Source: Chitinophaga pinensis (GTDB lineage: Bacteria; Bacteroidota; Bacteroidia; Chitinophagales; Chitinophagaceae). Taken from it: DNA of 64,000 nucleotides. The notes under the pieces are model-generated. The model ran no database searches. It saw nothing but the letters and a program-made list of their open reading frames with translations, and had not been told where the DNA came from. The first letter of the stretch is position 1. The number at the start of each line of letters is the position of its first letter. The position numbers and the translations under genes are program-made. Below are positions 9,624-18,097 of the stretch, piece after piece. The stretch spans positions 91,386 through 155,385 of the forward strand of contig CAMAXV010000006.1 of the NCBI GenBank assembly GCA_945862385.1, written 5' to 3'.

Positions 9624-9665
9624 GCATTAAATCATGGGTCGGAATAGCCTGTAACTAAAAACTTA

Positions 9666-10403
9666 CTAAAGACTCATCATTTCCTTGAAACGAACAGCCT
9701 GGCGTCTTGAAACTTCAATTTTTTCTCCCCCCTTTATTTCAAGCAACAGTCCACCATTGAAGAATGGCTCTACTTTTTCTATCATCCTGAGGTTGACAAT
9801 ATGTTTCCTGTTTGCCCGGAAGAAAATTCTGGTATCCAACCTTTCTTCCAGTGAATTGAGCGACTTCAGGATCAATGGCTTATTCGTACTAAAGAATACC
9901 CTGGCATAGTTACCTACTGATTCAAAAAGTCTTATTTCAGATAGCTTTACAAACCAGCACTTTTCACCATCTTTTACAAAGACCTGGTCAGATTCTGTAA
10001 GGATGTGCCTCGACTCATATCTGCCATCAGCAGCATGAATATCTTTTTCATCAAGCAGGAGTAGTTTCTGGATTGCGTCAGATAAACGCTTCGGATCTAT
10101 CGGCTTGAGCAGGTAATCAAGTGCATTGACTTCAAATGCCTTGATGGCAAAATCATTGAATGCTGTTGTAAAAATAACGGAAGGAACCTTATCCAATTCT
10201 TCCAGCAATTCAAACCCGGTTTTTACCGGCATCTGTATGTCGAGAAAAATGAGGTCGGGATTTAATTCGGGAATTAATACCAGGGCTTCATCTGCATTGG
10301 CAGCTTCTCCAAGAATTTCAACTTCCGGGTAATCACTGAGCATCTTCCTGAGTTCTGCCCTTGCAAGCCTTTCGTCGTCAATAATGATTGCTGTCTTTTT
10401 CAT
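9666..10403 (-). CDS. LytTR-type response regulator
   Basis: A 245-residue two-domain regulator. The receiver domain (1-120) has the acidic pair D9/D10, the phosphoacceptor D55 in LIFLDIQMP, and the conserved Lys in LLKPI. The C-terminal LytTR DNA-binding domain (about 140-245) includes FFRANRKHIVNLRMIE and ends with the usual EVSRRQAVRFKEMM. It acts as a transcription factor phosphorylated by the cognate kinase encoded 11 bp upstream in the same operon. The genes it controls cannot be read from the sequence. Confidence 0.95.
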   Translation of the reverse strand: MKKTAIIIDDERLARAELRKMLSDYPEVEILGEAANADEALVLIPELNPDLIFLDIQMPVKTGFELLEELDKVPSVIFTTAFNDFAIKAFEVNALDYLLKPIDPKRLSDAIQKLLLLDEKDIHAADGRYESRHILTESDQVFVKDGEKCWFVKLSEIRLFESVGNYARVFFSTNKPLILKSLNSLEERLDTRIFFRANRKHIVNLRMIEKVEPFFNGGLLLEIKGGEKIEVSRRQAVRFKEMMSL

Positions 10404-10414
10404 AATGGTTGTTA

Positions 10415-11464
10415 TTAATCAAGTGGAATGACTACTTCAGCAAGTACTTCCTTTTCATTCAACTGACTGATTCTGAAGGTTGCCCTGCCGGCAAAAATAA
10501 GTTGGAGCCTTGTTTCTGTACTTTGCAATCCGAATCCCTCTTTTTCCTTTTGCATATTAAGCTTTCCATCATTAACTACCTGCAAATAAAACAGGCCGTC
10601 ATTTTCTAGTGCAACAATTTTAATTATACCTGGCTCCACACTTTTTCCTATTCCATGTTTAATGGCATTTTCCACAAGGGTTTGCAACATCATGGGAGGA
10701 ACCGGATTATCCAAAGCATCCTCTTCTATTTCATATTTAACCTTCAGCCGGTCTTCAAACCGGATCAATTCAAGTGCGAGGTAATCCTCAACAATCTCAA
10801 GTTCTTTTTCAAGTGTGACTGTCTCCAGCTGGTCTGAGAGCATACTCGACCTGAGGATATTGCCCAATGAAGTCACTGAAACCCTTGCCCTGCTTGGATC
10901 TTCATCAATCAATGCCCTGATGCTGTTTAACGCATTGAAAATAAAATGTGGATTGATACTCGCCTTAATTGTCTTCAGCTCAAGAGACTTCACCATCGCT
11001 TCCAGCTTGAGGTTATCTACCTGATTTTTCCTGGACTGCTCCACATAATGGTAAATGAAATAAATGCAATTCCAGATAAAAAAATAAATGAACGAGGTAA
11101 AAATATTGGTACTGATTTTTTGCTGAAGCCCCATCAGTACTTCTTCCTTGTATTCCAGTTGCAGCAAACTGCTCAGAAAAGTTTCGAGTAGTCCAACCAA
11201 TGCAGCAAACAAAACTGATAATAGAACAAACCCAAGAAGCTGATAATTTACCGGACGGTTCATCAGGCTTAATCGGTGGATTGCAATCCGCATGAGATGA
11301 GACATAACCAATCCCACCACTAAATAAACACACAGTCTGGTTATAAAAAGGTTGTCAAATAAATTATAGGTTATGGCAAAAAAAATGTTAATCCCAACAA
11401 ACATTCCCCAGCCAAGAAGCTGAAAAAGCCAATATTTTGATATCCTGCCCAGTACGCGATCCAT
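10415..11464 (-). CDS. LytS-like sensor histidine kinase
   Basis: A 349-residue membrane kinase of the His_kinase (PF06580) class. Four hydrophobic segments lie between residues 10 and 140, with no large periplasmic sensor domain, so sensing is probably within or near the membrane. A short coiled coil leads to the phosphoacceptor H173 in INPHFIFNALNSIRAL. The HATPase region has the N box NAIKHGIG and the G box GFGLQSTETRLQLIF. It should phosphorylate the LytTR regulator encoded 11 bp downstream. The stimulus is unknown. No TAnnTTTG box was seen in the 182 bp before the gene. Confidence 0.95.
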   Translation of the reverse strand: MDRVLGRISKYWLFQLLGWGMFVGINIFFAITYNLFDNLFITRLCVYLVVGLVMSHLMRIAIHRLSLMNRPVNYQLLGFVLLSVLFAALVGLLETFLSSLLQLEYKEEVLMGLQQKISTNIFTSFIYFFIWNCIYFIYHYVEQSRKNQVDNLKLEAMVKSLELKTIKASINPHFIFNALNSIRALIDEDPSRARVSVTSLGNILRSSMLSDQLETVTLEKELEIVEDYLALELIRFEDRLKVKYEIEEDALDNPVPPMMLQTLVENAIKHGIGKSVEPGIIKIVALENDGLFYLQVVNDGKLNMQKEKEGFGLQSTETRLQLIFAGRATFRISQLNEKEVLAEVVIPLD

Positions 11465-11646
11465 ATTCTGTAAAATTACCTAACTCCCCGCAGTTCTGAA
11501 TGCTTATTGTATGGGTGGTTTTAAGCAGCACCTCATCGGTATATAAGGGTATTTTGATTAACTTCACATGATAATTACCTTGGAATCACCGAACAAAAAA
11601 GTGCATCATTTGTTTCACAACGAAGTACACTTACAAAGGATACAAC

Positions 11647-13572
11647 ATGAAAATTGAACCAGGCAAACTGCTCCAGCAAATCGACTCACCGGCTGACCTC
11701 AAAAAGTTGGCCAAAGACGATCTGGTAAAAGTGTGTGATGAACTCAGGCAATACATTATTGATGTGGTGAGTGTGCATGGAGGACATTTTGGAGCAAGTC
11801 TCGGTGTTGTTGAATTATCGGTTGCATTGCATTACGCCTACAACACGCCTCATGATCAGCTCGTTTGGGATGTGGGGCATCAGGCATACGGACATAAAAT
11901 ACTCACAGGAAGAAGGGATAATTTTCATACACAAAGAAAGTACGGTGGCCTAAGCGGCTTCCCAAAACGAAGCGAAAGCGAGTATGACACTTTTGGGGTT
12001 GGCCATTCTTCCACTTCAATTTCTGCTGCCCTGGGTATGGCCCTTGCAGCTAAACATAAGGGCGAGACAGATCGCAAGTCGGTTGCAGTTATTGGAGATG
12101 GCTCCATGACAGCAGGGATGGCTTTTGAAGCCATGAATCATGCCGGAATCGCAGATGCAGACATGCTGGTAATTCTGAATGACAACAACATGAGCATCGA
12201 CCCGAATGTGGGTGCTCTCCGGGAATACCTCACTGATATCAGTACCTCTCACACCTACAACAAGCTCAAAGATGACATATGGAAGACTTTGGGCAAATTG
12301 CCAGTTGGTGGTAACTTTACCAGGGAAATAGCAAGTAAGTTGGAACACAGCATCAAAGGTTTTATTAGCCGGAGAAGCAATCTCTTTGAATCTATGAACA
12401 TGCGGTATTTTGGTCCGATTGATGGCCACAATATCACTAAACTCGTAGATACCCTGAAGGACCTCAGGGATATACCCGGTCCGAAACTCCTTCATATCAT
12501 AACAACCAAAGGCAAAGGCTATGCCCTGGCTGAAAAAGACCAGACCAAGTGGCATGCACCTGGACTTTTTGATAAAGTAACAGGGGAGATATTTAAAAAA
12601 ACATACGATACTCCTCAGGCTCCCAAATACCAGGATGTTTTTGGTAAAACAATACTTGAACTGGCCAGGAATAATCCAAATATTTTTGGCATAACGCCTG
12701 CCATGCCATCAGGATCTTCTCTAAAATTCATGATGGATGAGATGCCAGACAGGGCTTTTGATGTGGGCATTTGTGAACAGCATGCCGTAACCCTGAGTGC
12801 CGGTATGGCCACCCAGGGACTCAGGGTTTTCTGCAATATCTATTCCAGCTTCATGCAGCGCGCCTATGATCAGGTTGTTCATGATGTAGCCATTCAGAAA
12901 CTGCCCGTGGTATTTTGTTTGGACAGAGCCGGTTTGGTTGGAGATGATGGTCCTACCCACCACGGAGTATATGATATTGCATACATGCGCTGCATCCCCA
13001 ATATGATTGTTTCCTCTCCTATGAATGAAGAGGAACTCAGGAACCTGATGTATACTGCTCAGCTGGAAACAACAAATCTTCCATTTGTAATCAGATATCC
13101 CCGGGGTGAGGGTGTGATGCCCGAGTGGCAGACTCCACTGAAGGAAGTAACTATCGGAAAGGGACGAAGGCTGAAGGAAGGAGTTGATTTGGCCATACTC
13201 AGCTTTGGTCATCCAGGCAATTTCGCTGCAGCCGCGATCAGGGAACTTCGAACCGATGGTATAACACCCGGTCACTACGACCTACGGTTTGTGAAACCGC
13301 TGGATGAAGAAATGTTACACGAAGTTTTCAGCAGGTATAATAAGATCATCACTGTGGAAGACGGAACCATTGTGGGCGGAGTAGGTTCTGCTATCCTGGA
13401 GTTTATGGCAAAACACAACTACCAGGCCTCTGTGCGTATGCTTGGCATACCAGACAGAATAGTAGAACATGGCTCACAAAAGGAACTGCACAGGGAATGC
13501 GCTTACGATACGAAAGCTATCGTTGATACCGCCAGAGAAATGATGAAGGACCTGGTTCAGATTATGCAGTAA
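11647..13572 (+). CDS. dxs: 1-deoxy-D-xylulose-5-phosphate synthase
   Basis: DXS condenses pyruvate and glyceraldehyde 3-phosphate to 1-deoxy-D-xylulose 5-phosphate, the first step of the MEP isoprenoid pathway. The 641-residue length is standard. The thiamine-diphosphate motif starts at GDGSMTAGMAFEAMN near residue 150, with LNDNNMSID following; the pyrimidine-binding domain shows GICEQHAVTLSAGMA; and DRAGLVGDDGPTHHGVYD is diagnostic for DXS rather than transketolase. The last 11 bp overlap the 3' end of the convergent scpA gene. The 182 bp upstream, shared with the divergent kinase operon, hold no full -7 box that I can see. Confidence 0.97.
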   Translation: MKIEPGKLLQQIDSPADLKKLAKDDLVKVCDELRQYIIDVVSVHGGHFGASLGVVELSVALHYAYNTPHDQLVWDVGHQAYGHKILTGRRDNFHTQRKYGGLSGFPKRSESEYDTFGVGHSSTSISAALGMALAAKHKGETDRKSVAVIGDGSMTAGMAFEAMNHAGIADADMLVILNDNNMSIDPNVGALREYLTDISTSHTYNKLKDDIWKTLGKLPVGGNFTREIASKLEHSIKGFISRRSNLFESMNMRYFGPIDGHNITKLVDTLKDLRDIPGPKLLHIITTKGKGYALAEKDQTKWHAPGLFDKVTGEIFKKTYDTPQAPKYQDVFGKTILELARNNPNIFGITPAMPSGSSLKFMMDEMPDRAFDVGICEQHAVTLSAGMATQGLRVFCNIYSSFMQRAYDQVVHDVAIQKLPVVFCLDRAGLVGDDGPTHHGVYDIAYMRCIPNMIVSSPMNEEELRNLMYTAQLETTNLPFVIRYPRGEGVMPEWQTPLKEVTIGKGRRLKEGVDLAILSFGHPGNFAAAAIRELRTDGITPGHYDLRFVKPLDEEMLHEVFSRYNKIITVEDGTIVGGVGSAILEFMAKHNYQASVRMLGIPDRIVEHGSQKELHRECAYDTKAIVDTAREMMKDLVQIMQ

Positions 13573-14341
13573 AATCATAAACGGGATCCTGAGGACGCTC
13601 ATCATTGTATTCAATGATGAAATTATTCCTACCCTCTCCGATGATGATTGACATGTAATTCTGTTGCACCAGTTCCAGAACTGTCAGGAAAACAAAGATG
13701 GCATGAAGCCGATCCTGACAAACATCAAATACCTTTTCAAAAGACATGGTCTTTTCTTTGGAACTGACAAGCAACACATACTCCCTGCTTTCTTCCATCG
13801 TATAATTATACCTGTAGACAACATGCTGCGGTTTATTCTGCCTGTCATGTACCCTTTGCATGACCTTTTCAAAAAGCTTCATGAGCTTGAAAAGGCTGAC
13901 CGATTGTATCTCTGTTCCTTCTGAGGCTTCTTCTCCAATGGCATGTAAATCCTGTTTGAGATTGCCACGTTTTACCATAAAAAGGCGCTGCTGCTCAAGC
14001 TCTGCCAACCTTGATGATGCCTCCTTGAATTTTTTGTATTCAAGAATCTTCTCAACAAGTTCCTGGCGTGGATCAATTTCATTACCCGATGCATCCAGCT
14101 CTTTTCTCGGCAATAACATTTTCGCTTTGATCCGCATCAATGTTGAAATAAATAATATGAATTCACTGCTCAGTTCAATATTATCATCTTCTGATTGTTT
14201 GATGAATGTCAGAAAGTCATCAATAATATTTTTGATGGGAATATTGTAAATATCCAGTTCATCCCTCTCAATAAAAAAAAGGAGTAGGTCAAACGGACCT
14301 TCAAACTGGGGTAATTTAATATGATAGGATGCTGTGTTCAA
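13562..14341 (-). CDS. scpA: Segregation and condensation protein A (TTG start)
   Basis: ScpA is the kleisin subunit bridging the SMC heads, with ScpB, in the chromosome-condensing SMC-ScpAB complex. The N-terminus shows the family signature LPQFEGPFDLLLFFIERDELDIYNIPI (in two halves around residue 20), and the C-terminal winged-helix part is present; 259 residues is usual. The bases at the start read TTG, and an in-frame TAA lies five codons upstream with no ATG between, so TTG initiation is well supported. A perfect -7 box lies 29 bp upstream. The 3' end overlaps dxs by 11 bp on the opposite strand. Confidence 0.95.
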   Translation of the reverse strand: MNTASYHIKLPQFEGPFDLLLFFIERDELDIYNIPIKNIIDDFLTFIKQSEDDNIELSSEFILFISTLMRIKAKMLLPRKELDASGNEIDPRQELVEKILEYKKFKEASSRLAELEQQRLFMVKRGNLKQDLHAIGEEASEGTEIQSVSLFKLMKLFEKVMQRVHDRQNKPQHVVYRYNYTMEESREYVLLVSSKEKTMSFEKVFDVCQDRLHAIFVFLTVLELVQQNYMSIIIGEGRNNFIIEYNDERPQDPVYDFTA

Positions 14342-14369
14342 TGTGGAATATTTTTATGCCGATGAACGA

Positions 14370-14377
14370 CAAATATA
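14370..14377 (-). promoter_or_regulatory. Bacteroidota -7 box for scpA
   Basis: The minus strand reads TATATTTG, a full match to TAnnTTTG. A start site near 14363 would give a leader of about 22 bases before the TTG at 14341. Confidence 0.55.
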
Positions 14378-14448
14378 TGTATTCGCTTCAAAACAACTGG
14401 AATCTCCAACTGAAATTAACGACCTTCGCGACATAAACTGATTAAGAG

Positions 14449-15306
14449 ATGATCAAATGGATATTGTTTATTTTGCTGTGTCTGATTTGGGGCAGCTCAT
14501 TTGTGCTGATGAAAACCGGACTGGAAACTTTGAGCCCCTATCAGGTAGCTTCGCTCAGGATTCTTTTTACTGGAGTGGTGATGCTACCCCTGCTACCACG
14601 TGCCCTAAAAACAGTTCCCAAAGAAATCATCAGACCAATAATACTTTCAGGGTTTCTCGGTTCATTCTTTCCTGCATTTCTTTTCTCACTGGCACAGACA
14701 AAGATTGACAGCTCACTGGCAGGTATACTCAATTCCCTAACTCCGATTTTTACAGTTGCGATAGGCACAATGTTCTTTAAACTCAAGATTGGTTGGATAA
14801 AATGGGCAGGCATGATAACCGGATTCGCAGGCATGATGGTGCTATTACTTGGCAATACAAAAGGAATAAGCCTTCATTACCTGGGCTATGCTTTTTTCGT
14901 AATCCTGGCTACCATATTTTATGGGCTGAATGTAAATGTTGTTAACCAGTTGCTGCGCAATACCCAGCCATTGCATGTTACAACCATCGCATTCTCTGCT
15001 TTAACTATTCCTACGTTAATAATCCTGGCTACAACAGGCTATTTTACTGACCCCAACCTGCTGAATGGCAACTGGACACAAGGAACTATTGCTGCGGCTA
15101 CCCTTGGTATTATGGGAACAGGTGTCGCTTCGGTACTTTTTTACAGCCTTGTAAGTAAAGCCGGACCAGTATTCGCTTCTACGGTAACCTACGGCATACC
15201 ATTTGTTGCCATTGGCTGGGGATTAATTTATGGAGAACAAATTTCCCTTATACAGGTTGCGGGCATGTGTGTCATCCTCATTGGTGTAAGGCTGGCAAAC
15301 AAATAA
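14449..15306 (+). CDS. EamA/DMT-family transporter
   Basis: A 285-residue inner-membrane protein with ten hydrophobic helices in two EamA halves; the first begins LFILLCLIWGSSFVLMKTGLETLSPYQVASLR, typical of the family (shown in part: CLIWGSSFVLMKTGL). Likely a metabolite or drug exporter, substrate unknown. It is distinct from the transporter at 6.7-7.7 kb in length and sequence, so the pair is not a recent duplication. Its stop codon abuts the stop codon of the convergent frr gene with no spacer. Confidence 0.9.
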   Translation: MIKWILFILLCLIWGSSFVLMKTGLETLSPYQVASLRILFTGVVMLPLLPRALKTVPKEIIRPIILSGFLGSFFPAFLFSLAQTKIDSSLAGILNSLTPIFTVAIGTMFFKLKIGWIKWAGMITGFAGMMVLLLGNTKGISLHYLGYAFFVILATIFYGLNVNVVNQLLRNTQPLHVTTIAFSALTIPTLIILATTGYFTDPNLLNGNWTQGTIAAATLGIMGTGVASVLFYSLVSKAGPVFASTVTYGIPFVAIGWGLIYGEQISLIQVAGMCVILIGVRLANK

Positions 15307-15870
15307 TCAGACACTCATTACTTCCTTTTCCTTGGCTGCCAGTGTTTTATCAACCAGGGCAATAAATTTATTGGTGAGATCCTGTATTTCTTTTTCAGCG
15401 TCTGCAGCAGTATCCTCACTCAGGCCATTTTTTTGCAATTTTTTCACCTGCTCAATCGCATCTCTCCGGATATTTCTAATGGCAACTTTTGAATGCTCTC
15501 CCTCACCCTGAACACGCTTCACAATTTCACGCCTTCTTTCTTCAGTAAGCGGGGGCAGAAAAATCCTGATAATCATGCCGTCATTCTGAGGCGTTACACC
15601 CAGGTTTGCAGCAATGATAGAACGTTCTATGGCTTGTAACATGTTGCGCTCCCAGGGCTGAATAGTAAGGGTTCTGGCATCTGCAACGGTAATGTTAGCA
15701 ACCTGTGCAACAGGAGTTGGTGCGCCGTAATAATCTACTGTGAGTCCGTCAAACATCTGAGGGTTTGCCCTTCCAGCCCTTAATTTCACCAATTCTGCTT
15801 CAAGATGGGATATTGCTTTCTCCATTGTTGAAGTAGCGTCCATGATATACATTTCCAATTCTTCAGACAT
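15307..15870 (-). CDS. frr: Ribosome recycling factor
   Basis: RRF splits post-termination ribosomes together with EF-G. The 187-residue protein shows the three-helix-bundle family motifs LRAGRANPQMFDGLTVDYYG near residue 32, LTIQPWERNMLQAIERSI, and the terminal block PLTEERRREIVKRVQGEGE. Length is standard. A perfect -7 box lies 20 bp upstream. The adjacent genes (transporter downstream convergent, WecA-like transferase upstream) are unrelated; the pyrH gene often found next to frr is not here. Confidence 0.97.
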   Translation of the reverse strand: MSEELEMYIMDATSTMEKAISHLEAELVKLRAGRANPQMFDGLTVDYYGAPTPVAQVANITVADARTLTIQPWERNMLQAIERSIIAANLGVTPQNDGMIIRIFLPPLTEERRREIVKRVQGEGEHSKVAIRNIRRDAIEQVKKLQKNGLSEDTAADAEKEIQDLTNKFIALVDKTLAAKEKEVMSV

Positions 15871-15889
15871 AATTGTTTGTTTTGCAATG

Positions 15890-15897
15890 CAAAGCTA
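15890..15897 (-). promoter_or_regulatory. Bacteroidota -7 box for frr
   Basis: The minus strand reads TAGCTTTG, a full match to TAnnTTTG, 19 bp before the frr ATG at 15870. Confidence 0.55.
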
Positions 15898-15936
15898 ATG
15901 AATGAGGTCTATAAGCAAAAGATAAATTGCAAAAGG

Positions 15937-17076
15937 TTAATTGAGGGTATTCAATTCCTCAAAGGTGTCTGAGTTGACAATTCTAGTAAAGGTTTGAATT
16001 TCCTCTTTTTCAGGGGTGTATTGCGTGAGTGTGGATTTGCTTCTGAACGATACCCTGTTAATAACAAGTAAGATTATAAATGCTATTACAAACATGGAAA
16101 TAATCAGTATGGTATTGCCAAAATGCTGAAAATTACAGGTGAACAGCACAAAAAGAGCATTTAATCCCAGAATAAAAAGCGTCACTTGCCTGTGTGTCAT
16201 TCCTTTCCCCAAAAGCAGGTGGTGAAAGTGCTCCATATCAGGTTCAAAAGGAGATCTGCCATGAACCATTCTAATAATCACCAGTCTCAACATATCAGCC
16301 ATGGGTATTAATAGCAAAGCGACACCAACAGCAGGAGAAGCGGGAAAATCTGTTTCCGGATTTAAAGCAGAAGAGGTTGAAATAAAGCGTATCACAAGTA
16401 CTGCGTTGATAAGTCCGATCAAAAGCGAACCGGTATCACCAAGAAATATTTTGGCAGGACTCCAGTTGTACATTAAAAATGCAAACAAAGCAGAAGATGA
16501 CACCAATGCTATCAGCGCATGGGTTTTATCACCCTGCAACCAGAACACTATACCCAGAAACAAAGTGGAAAACAAACCAAGTGTTGCTGCCAATCCATCA
16601 ACACCGTCAATCAGATTGAAAGCATTAATAATGACCAGCATTGTAAATGTTGTAAATAAAAAAGCTGCTGCAGGAGACAACATCCCGATACCCAGAAATC
16701 CATCAAATGAATTCAACTGATAGTATCCCTGATAAACCAGCAGCAAAACAGCAACGAGCTGACCAGCAAACTTTTTTGCTGGCGAAAAAAAGAGGATATC
16801 ATCTTTCAGACCTACAAAAAAAATGATTGTAAATGCAGTTAGAAAACCAGGCACCTGTGGTGAATTGTTGAAATCCACCGATAGCAAAAGTGTAATAAGT
16901 AAAGATGCAAACAAGGCAATACCACCCATTGAAGGTGTGGGTATTTGATGAATTTTCCTGATACCCGGAAAATCAAGCAACTGCCTCCTGTGAGTCAATT
17001 TGATGATTACAGGAATCATAAAAAAAGAAATAGAAAAGGCAAAACACAAAGTAGGCAATACGGACCCCATAATCAT
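15937..17076 (-). CDS. WecA/TagO-like undecaprenyl-phosphate sugar-phosphate transferase
   Basis: A 379-residue membrane protein of the MraY/WecA glycosyltransferase 4 family, with about eleven hydrophobic helices. The catalytic motifs are visible: DDILFFSPAKK (the DDxx(F/D) motif near residue 92), FNLIDGVDGLAA near 155, FLGDTGSLLIGL near 212 and the HFHHLLLGKG loop near 285. It should attach a sugar phosphate, probably GlcNAc-1-P, to undecaprenyl phosphate to begin O-antigen, capsule or wall-polymer synthesis. It is not MraY, which would be in the dcw cluster and has different signatures. The second Met at 17070 is an equally good start. A box with one mismatch (TATACTTG, minus, 17128-17135) lies upstream. 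Confidence 0.92.
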   Translation of the reverse strand: MIMGSVLPTLCFAFSISFFMIPVIIKLTHRRQLLDFPGIRKIHQIPTPSMGGIALFASLLITLLLSVDFNNSPQVPGFLTAFTIIFFVGLKDDILFFSPAKKFAGQLVAVLLLVYQGYYQLNSFDGFLGIGMLSPAAAFLFTTFTMLVIINAFNLIDGVDGLAATLGLFSTLFLGIVFWLQGDKTHALIALVSSSALFAFLMYNWSPAKIFLGDTGSLLIGLINAVLVIRFISTSSALNPETDFPASPAVGVALLLIPMADMLRLVIIRMVHGRSPFEPDMEHFHHLLLGKGMTHRQVTLFILGLNALFVLFTCNFQHFGNTILIISMFVIAFIILLVINRVSFRSKSTLTQYTPEKEEIQTFTRIVNSDTFEELNTLN

Positions 17077-17236
17077 ATTTTTTCATCATTTCACTTCAAC
17101 ACACCTCACTCAATACTTTGGGTTTTTCAAGTATATGAAATTAAATTTAATACCTGACTATTCATAGCAGGGGTCCCTGTTTTTATGCACATTGGGAAAA
17201 AAACATGAATCCCTGTTTAAAAACACACAAAAACAT

Positions 17237-17244
17237 TAGTTTTG
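17237..17244 (+). promoter_or_regulatory. Bacteroidota -7 box for transketolase half-gene
   Basis: The plus strand reads TAGTTTTG, a full match to TAnnTTTG, 16 bp before the ATG at 17261. Confidence 0.55.
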
Positions 17245-17260
17245 CCCGAAATACATTAAA

Positions 17261-18094
17261 ATGGCAACCCTTCAGGAAACAGCTTCTCAAATCAGACGGG
17301 ATATCGTGAGAATGGTACATGGCGTTCAAAGTGGTCACCCGGGTGGTTCTCTTGGATGCGCTGACTTCTTAACAGCATTGTATTTTAAAATCATGAAACA
17401 TGATCCTGCCTTCAACATGGATGGTGTGCATGAAGATTTGTTTGTTCTTTCAAACGGACATATATCACCTGTTTTTTATTCCTGCCTTGCGCGCTCAGGT
17501 TACTTTCCTGTGAGCGAACTGGCAACTTTCAGAAAGTTGAATACCCGTTTACAGGGGCATCCTACCACCCATGAACACCTGCCAGGCGTAAGGATAGCAT
17601 CTGGTTCTCTCGGCCAGGGTCTGAGTGTTGCAATAGGCATGGCACTGGCCAAAAAACTTAACAAAGACACTAACCTTGTCTTTTCATTGCACGGAGATGG
17701 CGAACTTCAGGAAGGACAGATCTGGGAAGCTGTAATTTTTGCAGCACATCATAAAGTCGATAACCTCATCACTACAGTTGATTGGAACGGACAACAGATT
17801 GATGGCACTACGGATCAGGTGATGTCTCTTGGTAATATCAGGGAAAAATTTGAAGCATTTGGGTGGACTACCCTCGAGATGAATGGCAATGACATGGAGA
17901 ATGTTGTCAGCGTGCTGGAACAGGCAAAAGCTTCATCAGGGCAAGGAAAACCTATCGCCATCATGATGCATACCATCATGGGGAAGGGTGTTGACTTCAT
18001 GGAAAACGACCATGGCTGGCACGGAATTGCTCCAAGTGATGAACAACTTGCCAAAGCACTGGCGCAATTGCCTGAGTCTTTGGGAGATTATTAA
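17261..18094 (+). CDS. Transketolase, N-terminal (TPP-binding) subunit
   Basis: A 277-residue protein equal to the first half of a full transketolase (about 660 residues). It holds the diphosphate-binding part: HPGGSLGCADFLTALYF near residue 27, LQGHPTTHEHLPGV, SGSLGQGLSVAIGMA and the thiamine motif HGDGELQEGQIWEA near 147. Many Bacteroidota and archaea encode transketolase as two genes; the C-terminal pyrimidine-binding subunit is needed for activity in the pentose phosphate pathway. It is usually next door, but here the following gene is a convergent LolC/E-like permease only 3 bp away, so the partner must lie outside the window. The frame ends naturally (PESLGDY) and shows no sign of frameshift. 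Confidence 0.93.
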   Translation: MATLQETASQIRRDIVRMVHGVQSGHPGGSLGCADFLTALYFKIMKHDPAFNMDGVHEDLFVLSNGHISPVFYSCLARSGYFPVSELATFRKLNTRLQGHPTTHEHLPGVRIASGSLGQGLSVAIGMALAKKLNKDTNLVFSLHGDGELQEGQIWEAVIFAAHHKVDNLITTVDWNGQQIDGTTDQVMSLGNIREKFEAFGWTTLEMNGNDMENVVSVLEQAKASSGQGKPIAIMMHTIMGKGVDFMENDHGWHGIAPSDEQLAKALAQLPESLGDY

Positions 18095-18097
18095 TTG

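Noticed and set aside
12016..13275. Two long minus-strand frames (179 and 184 codons) inside dxs
   Set aside because: They lie wholly within a fully conserved dxs and their translations have no domain-like pattern.
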